This document shows positions 1 to 11,300 of a stretch of DNA of 64,000 nt, piece after piece. The position numbers and the translations under genes are program-made. The notes under the pieces were generated by a model that worked only from the letters and a program-made list of their open reading frames with translations, was not told the DNA's origin and did no database searches. Within the stretch, counting starts at the first letter, position 1, and each line of letters starts with the position of its first letter. The stretch comes from Megamerina dolium (lineage: Eukaryota; Arthropoda; Insecta; Diptera; Megamerinidae): the NCBI GenBank assembly GCA_963854835.1, contig OY978525.1:20802309-20866308 (forward strand), given 5' to 3'.

Positions 1-739
1 TTAGTTTAATATATGTTCTTAGCTGTCTTCAGCATATCAACATTTTTGTTGCTTCTACCTAATGTTTTATAAAATATTTGACAATCATCTAATCAGCTAA
101 GTTTGATGTTCACTCTGTGCCACATATATTTTCAATATCAATATTTTATATTCCTTGATTAATAATGAAGAAATAAAATAATACTGAATTTTCAATATAC
201 TAGATAAGCTGAAAAGAACCGAGTGACGCTACTTGCGATGTAATAAAAATATTGAAAAAACAAGAGTATCGCATATTGATCAAAGTTGGTATTTTGATGG
301 GAAATGGCGCTGTGTTTATCGCGAGCACCTGCCAGTGATGGCCTTATCTCACGACGCCCAAAGCGTGTGTATCAATTTGAAGCGTTGATAGGCGCCCCGT
401 AGGAGTGGAAAATCTGAGTCCAACCTCCAGTATCCTACGGTACCAATTGGGGCACGTTGAATGGACGTACTACCCTCCTTGGTTTGGATCGAGACCCATC
501 TAAAACCTCTTCTGATCTAAGGGGTCAGCACCCTGGTTGCAATGCAACTCCACGCCGTACGTACCACGGCGAGTACCCACGCCGTGTGACGTGGAATACT
601 CTACCCGCGTATCTTTGGGTTACCTCAGCCACCACGAAAACCTCCACGAAGGGCCGTTCCCAACGATCAGGTTGGAGGGATTCCAACTCCGGACTGGTAG
701 CCGGGAGGTATTTTGATGAGAGTCACTTCCCAACATTCA
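1..739. other. No gene recognised; GC-richer block inside AT-rich DNA
   Basis: The first 300 bases are plain AT-rich sequence. From about 300 to 720 the composition shifts to clearly GC-richer DNA with an open frame of 112 codons at 457-795, but its translation has no motif I recognise. The block looks like untranslated or 3' sequence of a decayed LINE rather than a host exon. That is inference from composition and from the neighbouring transposon debris. Nothing else is supported here. Confidence 0.4.
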
Positions 740-1125
740 CTGCAATGGTTGCACAAATGTTATCACACATCTGCTCCTTCGAGAGCAACAGTTAATCGGT
801 GGATTAGCGAATTTAGTGAATTTAAAATGGGTCGATGCAGCGTTTGGTGACCGTCGACCAAAAACGGCGGTTAAGCGTTGTTGCGGCGCAATCGAGCAGA
901 CTTTCAACGACGTTTTGTGACGATGGACGAAACATGGGTTCATTATCATACGCCTGAGTCCAATAAGCAATCTGTAGAGTGGCTGGAAAGCCACGAAAGC
1001 CGATCAAAGCGGCCAAAGGACCAATGCTGGGCAGGGAAGTTTTTGGCCTGCATTTTTTGGCATAGTATGACGCAAAACTTGATCGACAAGTTGTTAAAGT
1101 GCGGAAATCTATTGAAAAAACATGG
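740..1125 (+). pseudogene. Mariner transposase remnant, internally deleted
   Basis: Two blocks of a mariner-type transposase can be read. A helix-turn-helix piece (ATVNRWISEF, about 775-810) is followed, after a gap and frame changes, by the start of the catalytic domain at 878-1060. That part carries the first catalytic Asp in VTMDETWVHYHTPES, then the family's SVEW and RSKRPKDQ stretches. Everything between the DNA-binding domain and the first Asp is shortened, and the second and third acidic residues are absent. No terminal inverted repeats are visible. The fragment cannot encode an active transposase. Assignment to mariner is firm; the subfamily is not determined. Confidence 0.75.
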
Positions 1126-3870
1126 GTAATTAATAATTTGTGAAAAGCTTAGTGCCTTCAAAACAGTCCAAGATAGTTCACTCTGCCATCAAAATTTTGA
1201 ATTTCTATTTGACCAATCGAACATTCCAGAATTTAAATAGTTCAATTAAATATCGTTGTATGAAAGCCACCCGAAAAAATTAAAAACATCTTGTCCACAG
1301 GAGGAGAAAAACATTTCGCTATATATTCACGTCGATTGCTGCGTTGATTTATTTCTACCAGGTCTCATTTTCTGAAGAACCTAAAAAAGTTAAGATTAAC
1401 ATTAAAATATCCATAATCGCCATTAGAGCGCTGAAATGTAGAACATATTTCTATTAATTTTTTCTAATCAAACTACTGAGAATTTTTTCTGAACATCTTT
1501 GCACCGTATCTTGACCCCTTATTGTGAACTTCCCATAAAACTAACGTGAAAATCGATCAAATTGAACATAATTACTCAGGATTCTCCTAAAGAATGACCC
1601 GGATTTCCCGGATTATCTTCACCGATATTTCTTCCTAATATAAATACCCACCTTATGAACGTTACGCTATAAAATTAGATTTACTTAAATTTAATAAAAC
1701 CATTAATATTGTCGCGGAACCTCTCTAAGAATCGGAGATATGTATGATAAATATGATATATATGTCATATTTTAATTAATGCAGCAATGGGTTGGTCTTT
1801 TATCACTAGCAACATTGAAGTTGTAGGTCTGAGCTTTGACGGAAGCAGCAAAACAGTACTTTTGGATCTGGTAATTTCTTCTATACAACTATTATTCCAT
1901 AAAGTGGGTCTTGAAAGAGTTCGTTGCGAAGTTCTAAAACAATTGATGGCACAACAATCCGGTAAAATATTTTTTGAGCGTTTTTGTTTTGTAAAATTAG
2001 AGAGCTTCTCCAAAAAAGTTCCACAGAACTCCAAAGAATCTCCAGGCCCACGACCGGTTTAAATTTACTACAAATAAAAATTTATTTTTCAACTGGTTTA
2101 TCTTAGCAAAATATTTTTATTTATGACGTCAAAAATCACTTAGTCTCTCATTTTACTTTATCAGCATCTTTTGACAACTTTTATGGGATACCTAACTTAA
2201 GATTTTGATCAGAATATAAAAAGATGACATTTTCTTCAAAAGCTAAAGCCACACCCGTCTGTATGGACATTTTTATTTTAATCCTAATGCGAATTTGTGT
2301 TGTATGTACTTGGTATATTTGCTGCCTAAATCATCAAGACTACGAAGAACAAACAGCATTTGACGATATTCGCCGTTGGTAGAATAGAAATGTACATACA
2401 ATTGTAAGTACAAATAGGTAAAAAGATAACATTGACAAAAAGAGAAACTGTAACAAGACATAAAAAACATGAATAAATAAATAAAACTACATACTGTCGT
2501 ATTTGTATACTTTTCAAAGTGCTCAACGCAACAACAAAACATAAGAAAAAAAATTATAAGTAAAAATACTCGGCATGTTTCATCAAAGAATTAAATATTA
2601 CAGTCCTAAACACGGAATATGGATTCTACTTATATGTAGTACATACCTTATAATGTCCGTAGTACTTTAGTCGTCTAAAGCCGACCGCGTATTTTGTTTT
2701 TACTTCCCCACACTTATCTGTCATTGTTTATGTATGTGAACTTTTAAGCCTGAAAAGTTTTTGTTTGTTTCTTACCTTATTCCTTCAGTTTCATGATGTG
2801 GACACAACACTCCATCAACAGCTCGCCCCAAATGAGTGGCAGGCAGCATCATTCACAATACTGATGATCCAGTCTGTTGTCGCACATTGTTAAGAGGGTT
2901 TCAAGGGGTTCTCCACATAAATGCAAAGGAAATCAATTCAAAATTATCAACTTTCCATGGCGACGTCACTGTTTTATTACCATCTTACTTGTCTCTTGTC
3001 AAAATCACAATTCTTTTGCATAATTCACTGAACGCTTTATGGTTTACTTGATTGGATTCTTGAAGACTTTCATTTCCATCGACCACCACTCTCATTCTCT
3101 TTGTATGCAAAGACGTGAAGATTGTCATACCACTCCAGTATGATGCTTTTCTCTCCTCCGCCCTTCATCGTTTTTAACTATAACGTTGCTGCTGTCGTTG
3201 CTATTGTGACCGTGCTCGACTTGGTGTTCACATCCGTTTCCGCATCCTTATTTTCTTTAAAGTGTATTCGTGTATGCGTATGTACTGTTTATAGTTAAAA
3301 CATGCCACCCATTTAATAATCATCCCCTGCAAATCCACATGCAAATGAATTTTTTTTTTTTGTTCTTCCTTGGATTCTCTTCATTTCGATCTTCTTCGTT
3401 CGGTCGTTTTTACTTGTTTTGTGCCTCTCGTTTCACTTGTACCTTCTCAATAGTGTTCTTGTGGATTTTAGTTATTACTGCGATTTTTGTTGTTGTTGTT
3501 CTGGTTTTTTTTTTCTATATGCCCGTGGCCGCTCAGGGAGTCATTTGTATAAACGAAGGTGAAGGATTTTTCAATTTTTACTCATTGTTTTCTGTAATAG
3601 CAACAACAGCAACAGGATATACATACGAGTATGGTAGAGTAAAGAATTGTGAAGTAAGCTTACAGTCGGTACAGTGGAATTATATTCGAACATTCGATGA
3701 TACTTTAGGTTCTAAGAAATTTCATGGTTACATGATTTCGCATGAATTTTCCTGAAGAATCTTTAAAAATGTCTTCAGTTTTTGAAAATACATTTTTTTT
3801 TGTCTAAATTCAGTTTTATTTTGTAATATATATCCCTGTGAATACAGCAAATGAAAGGATTTTCTTTCTC
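1126..3870. other. No gene recognised
   Basis: AT-rich sequence with scattered simple repeats. Overlapping open frames on both strands at 1765-2062 (about 90 codons) and a Phe/Val-rich frame at 3270-3755 (161 codons, translation of a T-rich tract with GTT repeats) have no recognisable domain, and I do not support them as genes. The opposing frames at 1765-2062 could be worn transposon sequence, but I see no diagnostic motif. Confidence 0.5.
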
Positions 3871-4235
3871 CTTTATTCCGTCCAAAAAGTCGAGTGCCTC
3901 GAGAGCTCAGTTTCAACTATGGGGTCCTTATTTGAGTACAACCGCTTACCGGTGGGCCATTTATTTACGTTTGGTAACAGGTTGAAGGCACTGGGGGCCA
4001 ACTCTGGCGATTACGGTAGTTGACCAATCAGTTCAAACCCGACAACTAACGATGAATGAGCGGGCGTGTTGTCGTAATGATGATCAAATGCGGCATCCAT
4101 CGCTCGCAGGGCTTCTTCATACACAAATTTTGGGTATTGTATTGAACACAGTATGTTTCAGCTAGTTCCCTCACTTTCACCTTGGGGTCGTTCAACATAA
4201 TATCATGGATTTTGGCTTTGGTCTCTATTATCTAA
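3871..4235 (-). pseudogene. Mariner transposase remnant with central deletion
   Basis: Reading the minus strand, a helix-turn-helix segment is recognisable near 4110-4225 (KIHDIMLNDPKVKVREL, then MKKPCERW). It runs directly into the second catalytic region, HYDNTPAHSSLVV, near 4030-4095, and then SPELAPSAFNLL near 3965-4005. In mariners the last motif is normally SPDLAPSD, so the third catalytic Asp is replaced by Ala. The stretch holding the first catalytic Asp is deleted and several frame changes are needed. A head-only SINE fragment abuts the upstream end. It is a dead copy, and no terminal repeats were found. Confidence 0.65.
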
Positions 4236-4237
4236 AA

Positions 4238-4332
4238 TCTTTTCGATATTAAAATTGTGCTTCAGTCGGGGATTGAAACCTCGACCTACAGATCAGAAGC
4301 CCAACATACCAAGCACTGAGTTAGGGCACCCA
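4238..4332 (-). repeat. tRNA-derived SINE, head fragment only
   Basis: On the minus strand this is the tRNA-like head of the SINE family described at 4720-5090: a box-A region (from 'actgagttagggcaccc' on the plus strand), a box-B region (from 'ggggattgaaacctcgac'), and the start of the body ('tcttttcgatatt'). The body and 3' tail are missing. Head-only copies are unusual, because target-primed insertion normally removes 5' rather than 3' sequence, so a later deletion or recombination with the adjoining mariner debris is likely. Confidence 0.7.
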
Positions 4333-4719
4333 AGTTGTGAATAGTCGAACCTTTTCTTTAAAAATAAAAGCGTAGATTCTTGAAGCACAATATCACTTCA
4401 TTTTCGCAGCGTTCCCCTTCAGACCAGAAGTTACCTCTCAGCATTTTCCATTTAAAGAAGTCTAATGTAGGCTAATGGGACAGAATATATCACTTGTCAT
4501 CTTCCAAATAAAGGTCATAAGTTATCCCTTCAGATAGATCCATTCTATGGAGATGATATCTGAGAGTACGAGGGTCTGATAAGTAGTCCACGAGTATTCA
4601 TCAGAAGAATTCAAGAGTTTTCCAAGTTTTTTAACGAGTGAGCCAGAAGACTCCATCGAATTTTTCAAACAATAAAAAAATATCATCAGAAGCCTTTAAT
4701 AGAATTCTTTCTGCCTTTA

Positions 4720-5090
4720 AAAAAAAAAATAAATATGTGGCACTTAAAGCCCCAAAGGGCTCATTGGCCGAGCTTCTCTTCCATTACTGTTGTGCGTCTT
4801 AAATTTTGGACAGTATTAGAATGGACCTACTTATTTTAGCCGGTTCCGAACTGCAGAACGCTTGTGACATCACTTTTTCTGAGCTTTGTCACAGAGTTCT
4901 TTTTAGAAGCTTTTTCATGGCAAGTTGTTACTGTCGTAAGAATTGCCAATTGCTTGCCGACAGGTGGGTACCGTTCGAAAGAAAAATCTTTTCGATATTA
5001 AATTTGTTATGCATCAGCCGGGTATTGAACCACGACCTACAGATCAGAAGGCGAACACACTAACCACTGAGCTACGGCACCCACGGCACC
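4720..5090 (-). repeat. tRNA-derived SINE, full length, with 12-bp target-site duplication
   Basis: Read on the minus strand, the element begins with a tRNA-like head. Box A (TAGCTCAGTGG, complement of 5064-5074) and box B (GGTTCAATACCC, complement of 5020-5031) are spaced as in an internal RNA polymerase III promoter, and the anticodon-loop position reads TCT. A non-tRNA body of about 270 bp follows, then a 3' end of GCCACATATTTATTT plus a T-rich tail. Flanks repeat 'tttctgccttta' at 4708-4719 and 5091-5102, a target-site duplication that proves retroposition. At least ten further copies or fragments lie in this window. Related pieces: 4238, 11805, 13081, 18221, 24399, 43944, 46917, 50395, 55660 and 61265. 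Confidence 0.9.
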
Positions 5091-5102
5091 TTTCTGCCTT
5101 TA

Positions 5103-5567
5103 CCCAGACTTAAATATGTTTTTAAGATATCACTCCCCAGCATCCAAAACATTGAATCAAAAAAAAAAATCCATAAATTGCTGAAAGGCCCAGAGGTTGA
5201 CACAAAAATGTGTACAAGTGATCGAAATCAGTCGTTGAGTTCTAAATTTAAATTAATATACATATAGAAACATATTCCGACTTCTTGTCTTTAACTGAAA
5301 CACTATATCGTTATTCGGCACGATTCTACGTCATTTTATACCACTGTGTCAGCATCAACGCCACAAGAGTCCCTCTAACTTCATCTTCGCGCACGTACAC
5401 CCATACTTGGTCCTTTTAACGTTAATTTTTATTGCATGTAAATATGGCATCAGACTCTCCACTCATTCGCAATACGTGTGAGAGTGTATTGAAATCACAA
5501 ATGGATAAATGTTTGAACGGATAGAAGGATGGATGGATGGATGAATGAATGAATGAATGAAAGTATA
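5103..5567. other. No gene; (GGAT)n/(GAAT)n microsatellite at 5527-5561
   Basis: Intergenic AT-rich sequence. The only structured part is a short compound microsatellite of GGAT then GAAT units at about 5527-5561, directly beside the insertion site of the Tc1-like element. Confidence 0.7.
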
Positions 5568-5569
5568 TA

Positions 5570-7220
5570 CAGTGGCTCACAGCTTATTTCGTACAGTGTA
5601 TATATTTTTATGTACATGGCTGTAACATCGAAACTAAAAAACTTATCAATAAGTTTTGAATGTAGATGTCTATGTATGTGTTTAGTAAACCTAATAAGAA
5701 AACGGGGAACCCCAAAAATTGTTCTTTTTGTCATGCAAGAGAGAAAAACTATTGATCAGCTGATTTTCAGCTCACATCTTATTTCGTACACAAACTTCAA
5801 TGTAAGTAAGTTTCATTCTGCCGCGCAGTTACAAAGTTTTTTTTAATTGTATGAGTTTTTGGACCTTTTTAACTATTATAACAATTTTTATTATTATTAT
5901 TTTAAATAGTTAAAGTGCTGTAAATTAAACATTTAGCGTTATGGGTCGTCGTACAACGATGGAACAGCGTAAACTGGTAATTAACCATTTTAGGAAAGGT
6001 CAGAGTGTGCGAAAAATTGCTGAAATGACAAATTTAAGTGCCTCAACTGTCCAATACATCATTCAACGCTTCGTTCGCGAAAATCGGTTGGAGAACAAGG
6101 GCAGAGAAGCACCTAATAAGATTTTCAACGCTTCAGACGAGCGTTATATTGTACGAAAAATTAAGAAAAATCCAAAGTTATCCGCTCCGAAGTTGGCTGC
6201 AGAGGTTCAGCGTGAAATAGGAAAATCATCCAGTGCTGAAACTGTCCGACGTGTGCTGCGCAATCATGACTTGAACGGTCGAGTAGCCCGAAAGAAACCA
6301 TTCATTTCAAAAATGAATATACAACGCCGACTTGACTACGCCAAAGAGCATATTATTAAGACTCCTGCGTTCTGGAATACCGTTATTTTCGCGGATGAGT
6401 CTAAGTTTAATATTTTTGGTTCGGACGGAATGTCATATGTTTGGCGTAAAGCGAATACCGAGCTAAACAAGGAGAACCTTAAGCCCACAGTGAAGCATGG
6501 TGGCGGTAGCGTGATGGTTTGGGCCTGTATGTCAGCAGCCGGAGTAGGTGAATTGGTTTTTATTGAGGAAACAATGGACAAAATGAAGTACCTCGAGATT
6601 CTGAAAAACAATTTACTTCAAAGTGCAGATAAACTGGGTTTGCGGGAAGAATTTCGGTACTACCAAGATAATGACCCAAAACATAAATCTGGGATTGTGC
6701 AATCTTGGCTTATTTGGAACTGCCCACACTTGATGTCTCCACCACCACAGTCACCTGACATGAATGTGATTGAAAATCTTTGGTCTATTTTGGACAATAA
6801 AATAAGAACACACAAGATTTCTAATAAGCAAGACCTAAAGAAGGTACTGATGGAAGAATGGAAAAAAATCACACCAGACATCACTCAAAAATTGGTGGAT
6901 TCAATGCCAAATAGACTCCAGGCTGTCATTAACGCTAAGGGATGTCAACTAAATATTAAAATCAACTTACTTTGTTTTTAGTTTGAACTTAAAGAGACTG
7001 TACGAAATAAGCTGTGACATGAATTTTCCTATTTTTTTCTTATTTTATTTTTTTATAGTGTCAAACACTCAAATTTTGAAAAAGTAAATTTTGGAAAATA
7101 AAAAACAAACCTTCCTTTCTAAAATGGCATTTATATTTTGTTCAAATTTTTGCTATATTAGGAATTACGACTGCAGCAATTTTTAAACTGTCACTGTACG
7201 AAATAAGCTGGGAGCCACTG
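5570..7220 (+). mobile_element. Complete Tc1-like transposon with IR/DR termini
   Basis: A 1651-bp element flanked by TA at 5568-5569 and 7221-7222. Its ends are inverted: CAGTGGCTCACAGCTTATTT at the left, and the complement of AAATAAGCTGGGAGCCACTG at the right, with one mismatch in this stretch. Each end contains the core CTTATTTCGTACA twice in the same orientation: left at 5583-5595 and 5778-5790, right (complement) at 6999-7011 and 7196-7208. Cores are 195 and 197 bp apart. This is the IR/DR layout known from some Tc1-like elements such as Sleeping Beauty, where transposase binds both repeats at each end. The single gene inside is open from start to stop. The element appears structurally complete. 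Confidence 0.92.
5941..6981 (+). CDS. Tc1-like DD34E transposase, apparently intact (346 aa)
   Basis: Cut-and-paste transposase of the Tc1/mariner superfamily. It binds the element's terminal repeats and catalyses excision and integration at TA. Residues 1-115 form a bipartite paired-like DNA-binding region with two helix-turn-helix units (first around residues 8-45, second around 75-108). A basic stretch RVARKKP (114-120) could act as nuclear localisation signal. The catalytic triad is present: D152 in FADESKFN, D243 in YYQDNDPKH, and E278 in NVIENLW. There are 34 residues between D243 and E278, giving DD34E. Glycine-rich KHGGGSVMVW (185-194) is the usual conserved box. Length is normal for Tc1-like proteins (about 340 aa). 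There is no stop or frameshift, so it could be functional. I do not assign a named element. Confidence 0.93.
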   Translation: MGRRTTMEQRKLVINHFRKGQSVRKIAEMTNLSASTVQYIIQRFVRENRLENKGREAPNKIFNASDERYIVRKIKKNPKLSAPKLAAEVQREIGKSSSAETVRRVLRNHDLNGRVARKKPFISKMNIQRRLDYAKEHIIKTPAFWNTVIFADESKFNIFGSDGMSYVWRKANTELNKENLKPTVKHGGGSVMVWACMSAAGVGELVFIEETMDKMKYLEILKNNLLQSADKLGLREEFRYYQDNDPKHKSGIVQSWLIWNCPHLMSPPPQSPDMNVIENLWSILDNKIRTHKISNKQDLKKVLMEEWKKITPDITQKLVDSMPNRLQAVINAKGCQLNIKINLLCF

Positions 7221-7222
7221 TA

Positions 7223-8204
7223 TGTATGAATGAATGGAGTACTTTAGGAGTATGTAATGAGTACAACAGTTGTGGTCTTTAGTGGGTAAACTTAGGTGGT
7301 AGCCAAAGTGGGAGATTTTCTGCGATGAATTGAACAATGATAACGTGCTCATGTTAAAATTGAAAAACAGAAGAAAAAAAAATGAATAAAACTCGCACTA
7401 ACGCGGCTCAGTATGAAACTGAAATGTGCAGATGTGTGTATAAGTTTGATATTGGAGAAAGTAGCAATGAAAAACGATATACATTAGGACAGACATAATA
7501 ACATGACGTTTAGAAAAATGCGACCCTTCGCCTGCCTACCAGCTTGTCAGCCTGCCTGCCTGCGCACTCATTTTGCTCCAAACACAAAACCAAATAAGTA
7601 TGAAATATTTTCTTTTTATTTTATTCCTATTTTATTACAATTGGTTTGAGGATTTTAGGGATTAGTTTAAAAATATTTATATAGGAAAGAAGCAATATTA
7701 TATATACAAATATACTCCATTTACATACATTTCATAGGTAGGAGCTATACAATTTGAATTTGTGAAGATACATATTTGGGTGACTTAGAGATGTCTAGGT
7801 TTATATGGTCATACACTGAAATGAAATAAAATTATTGAAATCAATGTGGATTTATTTTATTATAATTATTTTCGCACTCTCGTGCGAAAATAAGGGCACA
7901 ATAGAATATCTTAATTAATAGATTTTCACACATCCAGCTTAGCCCAAAATTATGATGTAATTATGATTAAGATCCCTTAATACGTTCATCAGAATCTATA
8001 AATGCCAACAAGTATATTGCCGCACTTTTGCCATTCTGAACCAGGGCATCTATTCTTTTCTTCTATTCTTTTCTTCTGAGTTGGTTATAGTCCAAGATTT
8101 GTTGATGTTTCATAAAGGTATGTGTATGAAAGAGCATGAGTCAACCGTAGAGTGGTAGAGTGTATGTGTAACTGACATCCATTAACTGTTTTTTTTCCAA
8201 TATT
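7223..8204. other. No gene recognised
   Basis: AT-rich intergenic sequence with no coherent open frame, RNA gene or terminal repeat that I can support. A short CCTGCCTG-type run occurs near 7535-7560. Confidence 0.6.
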
Positions 8205-8960
8205 TTTCCGAAAGAAACTTAACCCACATATCCATCGCTTAGAGGAAATCCCCTACAAAATTGGTATTTTTATAACCTTTTCAACCACCCTAACCCCTAG
8301 TGGTGTAAAATGTATGACAGATCGTAATAATTTACTTTTCCTCAACATTTGTTCTGAGCATGCCTATCTCCAGTTTCCCCCTGCTTTCCTATAAAATTTG
8401 CGTTTTTGTAAAATTCTCATCCACTAGTCCCACGGAGCTGCTATATGGATAAAATACCATAAATGACCAATACCAATTGATTGATCCATTGATTGAACGT
8501 TCTGACTTCCTTTATTTAATCCTCAAGTTAGCTCCCCTACAAAATGAGATTAAAAACTCCTCAAAATCGAGTCACTAACGAGGACTACTCTGCCCCTAAA
8601 GAGGTAGAGTAACACGTATGGTGAACTCATATTAATATTTTCCTTAAATATTAGCCTCAAAATAAAATATAGTACCATTGCTTCCTAGAAATCGCCTTTG
8701 GAGGGGTATGTATGAAACCCGACTATTAATTTTTTCTCAACAATACTTCTCCAAAACATAATTACCTTCTGTATCCACCCCTCAGGTAGCCAAAAATACA
8801 AAATGCACTATAGCTGGATACGAAATTCCTTTAGAGCAAGCATTCTCCAAGCATTCTCACCTTCTAACATATCTTCATCACTAAGGGTGCTCCCATACCA
8901 AATGAACCTCACCCTGTAGAAGGGTGAGATATAGGGCCAACCTTCATTGATTTTTCCTAC
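8205..8960. repeat. Dispersed 'Y' repeat with degenerate internal units
   Basis: A noncoding stretch built from diverged units of roughly 130-160 bp that share phrases such as 'cccctacaaaat', 'gtttttgtaaaattc', 'ccactagtccc', 'gaggtagagtaacac' and 'tattttccttaa'. Unit starts can be seen near 8258, 8387, 8541 and 8795. The same phrases recur at 14881-15600, 40805-41680, 47760-47990 and 55090-55530, so this is a dispersed family and not a local satellite. No coding capacity or clear terminal repeats are seen. It could be a nonautonomous DNA transposon or Helitron-type element with internal tandem repeats; the class is unresolved. Confidence 0.6.
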
Positions 8961-10859
8961 GCAACATATTTCTTAAACATTCAATGTTTTTATCGAATAG
9001 TAGCTACTAAACATCTCAATCCTAAGATCCTGTGTTCTTACGTATAGACTCTCGTACGTTTTGCCAGTAAACCTTTTCAAGGATGCCAGAATTTCCAATA
9101 GCGAATCCAAAAATTCCCACGCTCATTCCTCATACCATTCAATTTTCACGTAATACCATATGTCATGTATGTAATGGAATTTTCGCTATCAAGCCCTTAA
9201 GATATCTTTAAATAAAATCAAATAAAAAAATTCGTGCGAAAAATCACCCTTCAGCAATATACATAAGATAAATAGTATGTATGTATGTATATATTGCATG
9301 CTCAACTTCTAAAGAAGCCAATTTGCAAACCAATTCGCAACCCTCTTTTTGCGAAAAATTACTGTTGTTATGTCTTGTTGTTGTTATGCTTGACTGATGC
9401 TCTTAAGCTATTTTCCACAAAATATTATAATATCCTTACGCAATTTTTACTTTATTGAGCTTCCACTGGTACATACATACATACATACATACATACATAC
9501 ATACATACGTTTAATATGTACGAGTATATAAATAGTAGTACTTTCACGTTGATGTTCATATTATTGCCAATCTTTGAAGGGATGTGATATTTTGATAGAA
9601 CCTTTTTTGTTTTTTTCTGAGCAACGGCAAAACAACATATTTGAATGTATTGACCCAACAAGTGCGTATATTCTTCTTTCGCATCGCACTGCGCGTTCTC
9701 CTAAATGATGCACGTTTTCGATTGCATTATCCTTCATCATACAATAATGCATTGTAACACATCGAGAAAGAGCGAGGAATTGCCAATGCCAATGCAACTG
9801 AATAGAATGAATGGTGGCTGATGGATTTTTGTTATTGTTGTTGTTATTGTTCGGTGAATGAAAGCAAATCAAAATGTAAATTTTGTGCATTTTGCAAAAA
9901 TGCATTTGCATATGAAAACATATAGCCATACACACACACACATAAGAGCTTATATAAAAATATTTGCACAGTCATATCAGAGCTACAACAAAGAAACCGT
10001 GTCAGATGGATGAAAGAATCTGAATAATAATGGATTTCTTTGCAATTTTTCACACCCATTGCATTTGTAGGTAAATTATGATTTTTTACATATATTCATT
10101 ATTTGTGTTTTATTATTGTTAGGGTGTGTCTATTAATCAATAGACAATAATCAATATAATCAATATTTTATTTTAAATTAGATAATAGAAAAGATTATAC
10201 TTCGAAATTTGCCGTAACTCAAAAGTGAACCGGGTCCGAATTCTACTTTGGAGTCCAGATTAGTGCATAATTCAAAATCCCGAATTTACAGAGGGACCGA
10301 AATAAGTCTAATGAGTTGGTCATTTATTTTAATATACTTGAAAATATTAAAAATTGTTTTCGATTTGCTAAAATTTACGAAAATTGTGTAAATAATATCA
10401 GACGGCTTGTGGCTTCGACAAAACAAGAAGTTATAATTAATGAGCCGAACTAGAATACCAAGGCAGTGCTAGGAATATTGAACCATCATTTGCAATACCC
10501 TGATGAAGGCGCATATTGATTTTAAAAATTACTTCGTTACAAAACAGAATGTCCAGTGCGTTATTAATTCTTCCATCATCACAAGTCACTAACTTGACCT
10601 ACATCAATCAATCAAACAAAAGAGAACATGATATTGGAGCAAGGAAAATATCCTTATTCATCAAGTGGACCATGCGAAATCAGACTGAAGTCTGTTAGAG
10701 GATATAAGCTCTACGGCTGATACATCTGAGGGCCAACCACGAGTGTTACGGTCACTGCGACCATACGAGGTCTTTTGTACGCAAGCCCATCTACGACACT
10801 AGAATCGTCTCTACCTTTTTAATAAAAGATAAAATTGATCTTGGCGAACCATTGATGAT
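8961..10859. other. No gene recognised; contains (ACAT)n microsatellite
   Basis: Intergenic sequence. A clean tetranucleotide tract of ACAT units occupies 9471-9508 and short GTT runs lie near 9830-9850. Minus-strand frames across 9452-10059 are translations of simple-sequence DNA and carry no domain. The segment 10370-10860 has mixed composition suggestive of old transposon DNA, but I cannot name it. Confidence 0.55.
9471..9508. repeat. (ACAT)n microsatellite
   Basis: Uninterrupted run of ACAT tetranucleotides, about nine and a half units. Confidence 0.95.
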
Positions 10860-11300
10860 TGAAGCTGGTGTTGGGAAACTCAGCTGAAAGTGTTTTAGAC
10901 GAAGCGTGGCCAAGCCTGGGCATTCGCAAAATATGTGGATCTATGTTTCATTATCCTCCAGACAGAGTCTACACTCCGTGTCAGAGGATAATCCCATTTT
11001 GTGGAGGTGTTACCTTAACCAGTTATGTCCTGAGAAATATCCGGTTACTAGGCGTAGATTTGTTCTGCTAAGACTAATTCTGTCAAAAGCTGTATCAAAG
11101 TTGATGGGGGGTTTCGCTTGGCGGAGACCCTTCGAATTTGTCCACTGTATTTGGTATTTATCGTGGTAATGTTTTTCTATCATGGCTTTGGTCAATGCCC
11201 AGCTTCTACCGCAGAAAGGTTCTGGGCATGTCAGTGGAGAAAACGGCTCTTCACTGCCTTCAATTCCGTTGTGCACCGACACCAAACATAATATGACCAT
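10860..11300 (-). pseudogene. Non-LTR retrotransposon ORF2 C-terminus, remnant
   Basis: On the minus strand one reading frame runs through the region with two in-frame stops. It contains LSRTNLRLVTGYFSGHNWLR, then HLHKMGLSSDTECRLCLEDNE, and then IHIFCECPGLATLRLKHF. This matches the segment that follows RNase H in I/LOA/R1/Jockey-type LINEs, where a tract like LTGHxxLxxHLxxMGL precedes a Cys-His cluster (here C-x2-C, then H-x2-C-x-C). It is the same kind of element as the RNase H fragment at 52360-53244, from a region further downstream. The reverse transcriptase and RNase H are missing, so the copy is dead. Confidence 0.75.

Noticed and set aside
1765..2062. Overlapping frames of about 90 codons on both strands
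   Set aside because: No recognisable motif in either frame. Opposing frames of equal length are common by chance in this composition.
3270..3755. 161-codon frame with many Phe and Val residues
   Set aside because: It is a translation of T-rich and GTT-rich sequence, with no domain and no start or splice context.
5020..5084. Possible tRNA gene on the minus strand (also at the heads of the other SINE copies)
   Set aside because: Boxes A and B are present, but the anticodon and acceptor stems pair poorly, and each instance continues into the same SINE body. They are SINE promoters and not tRNA genes.
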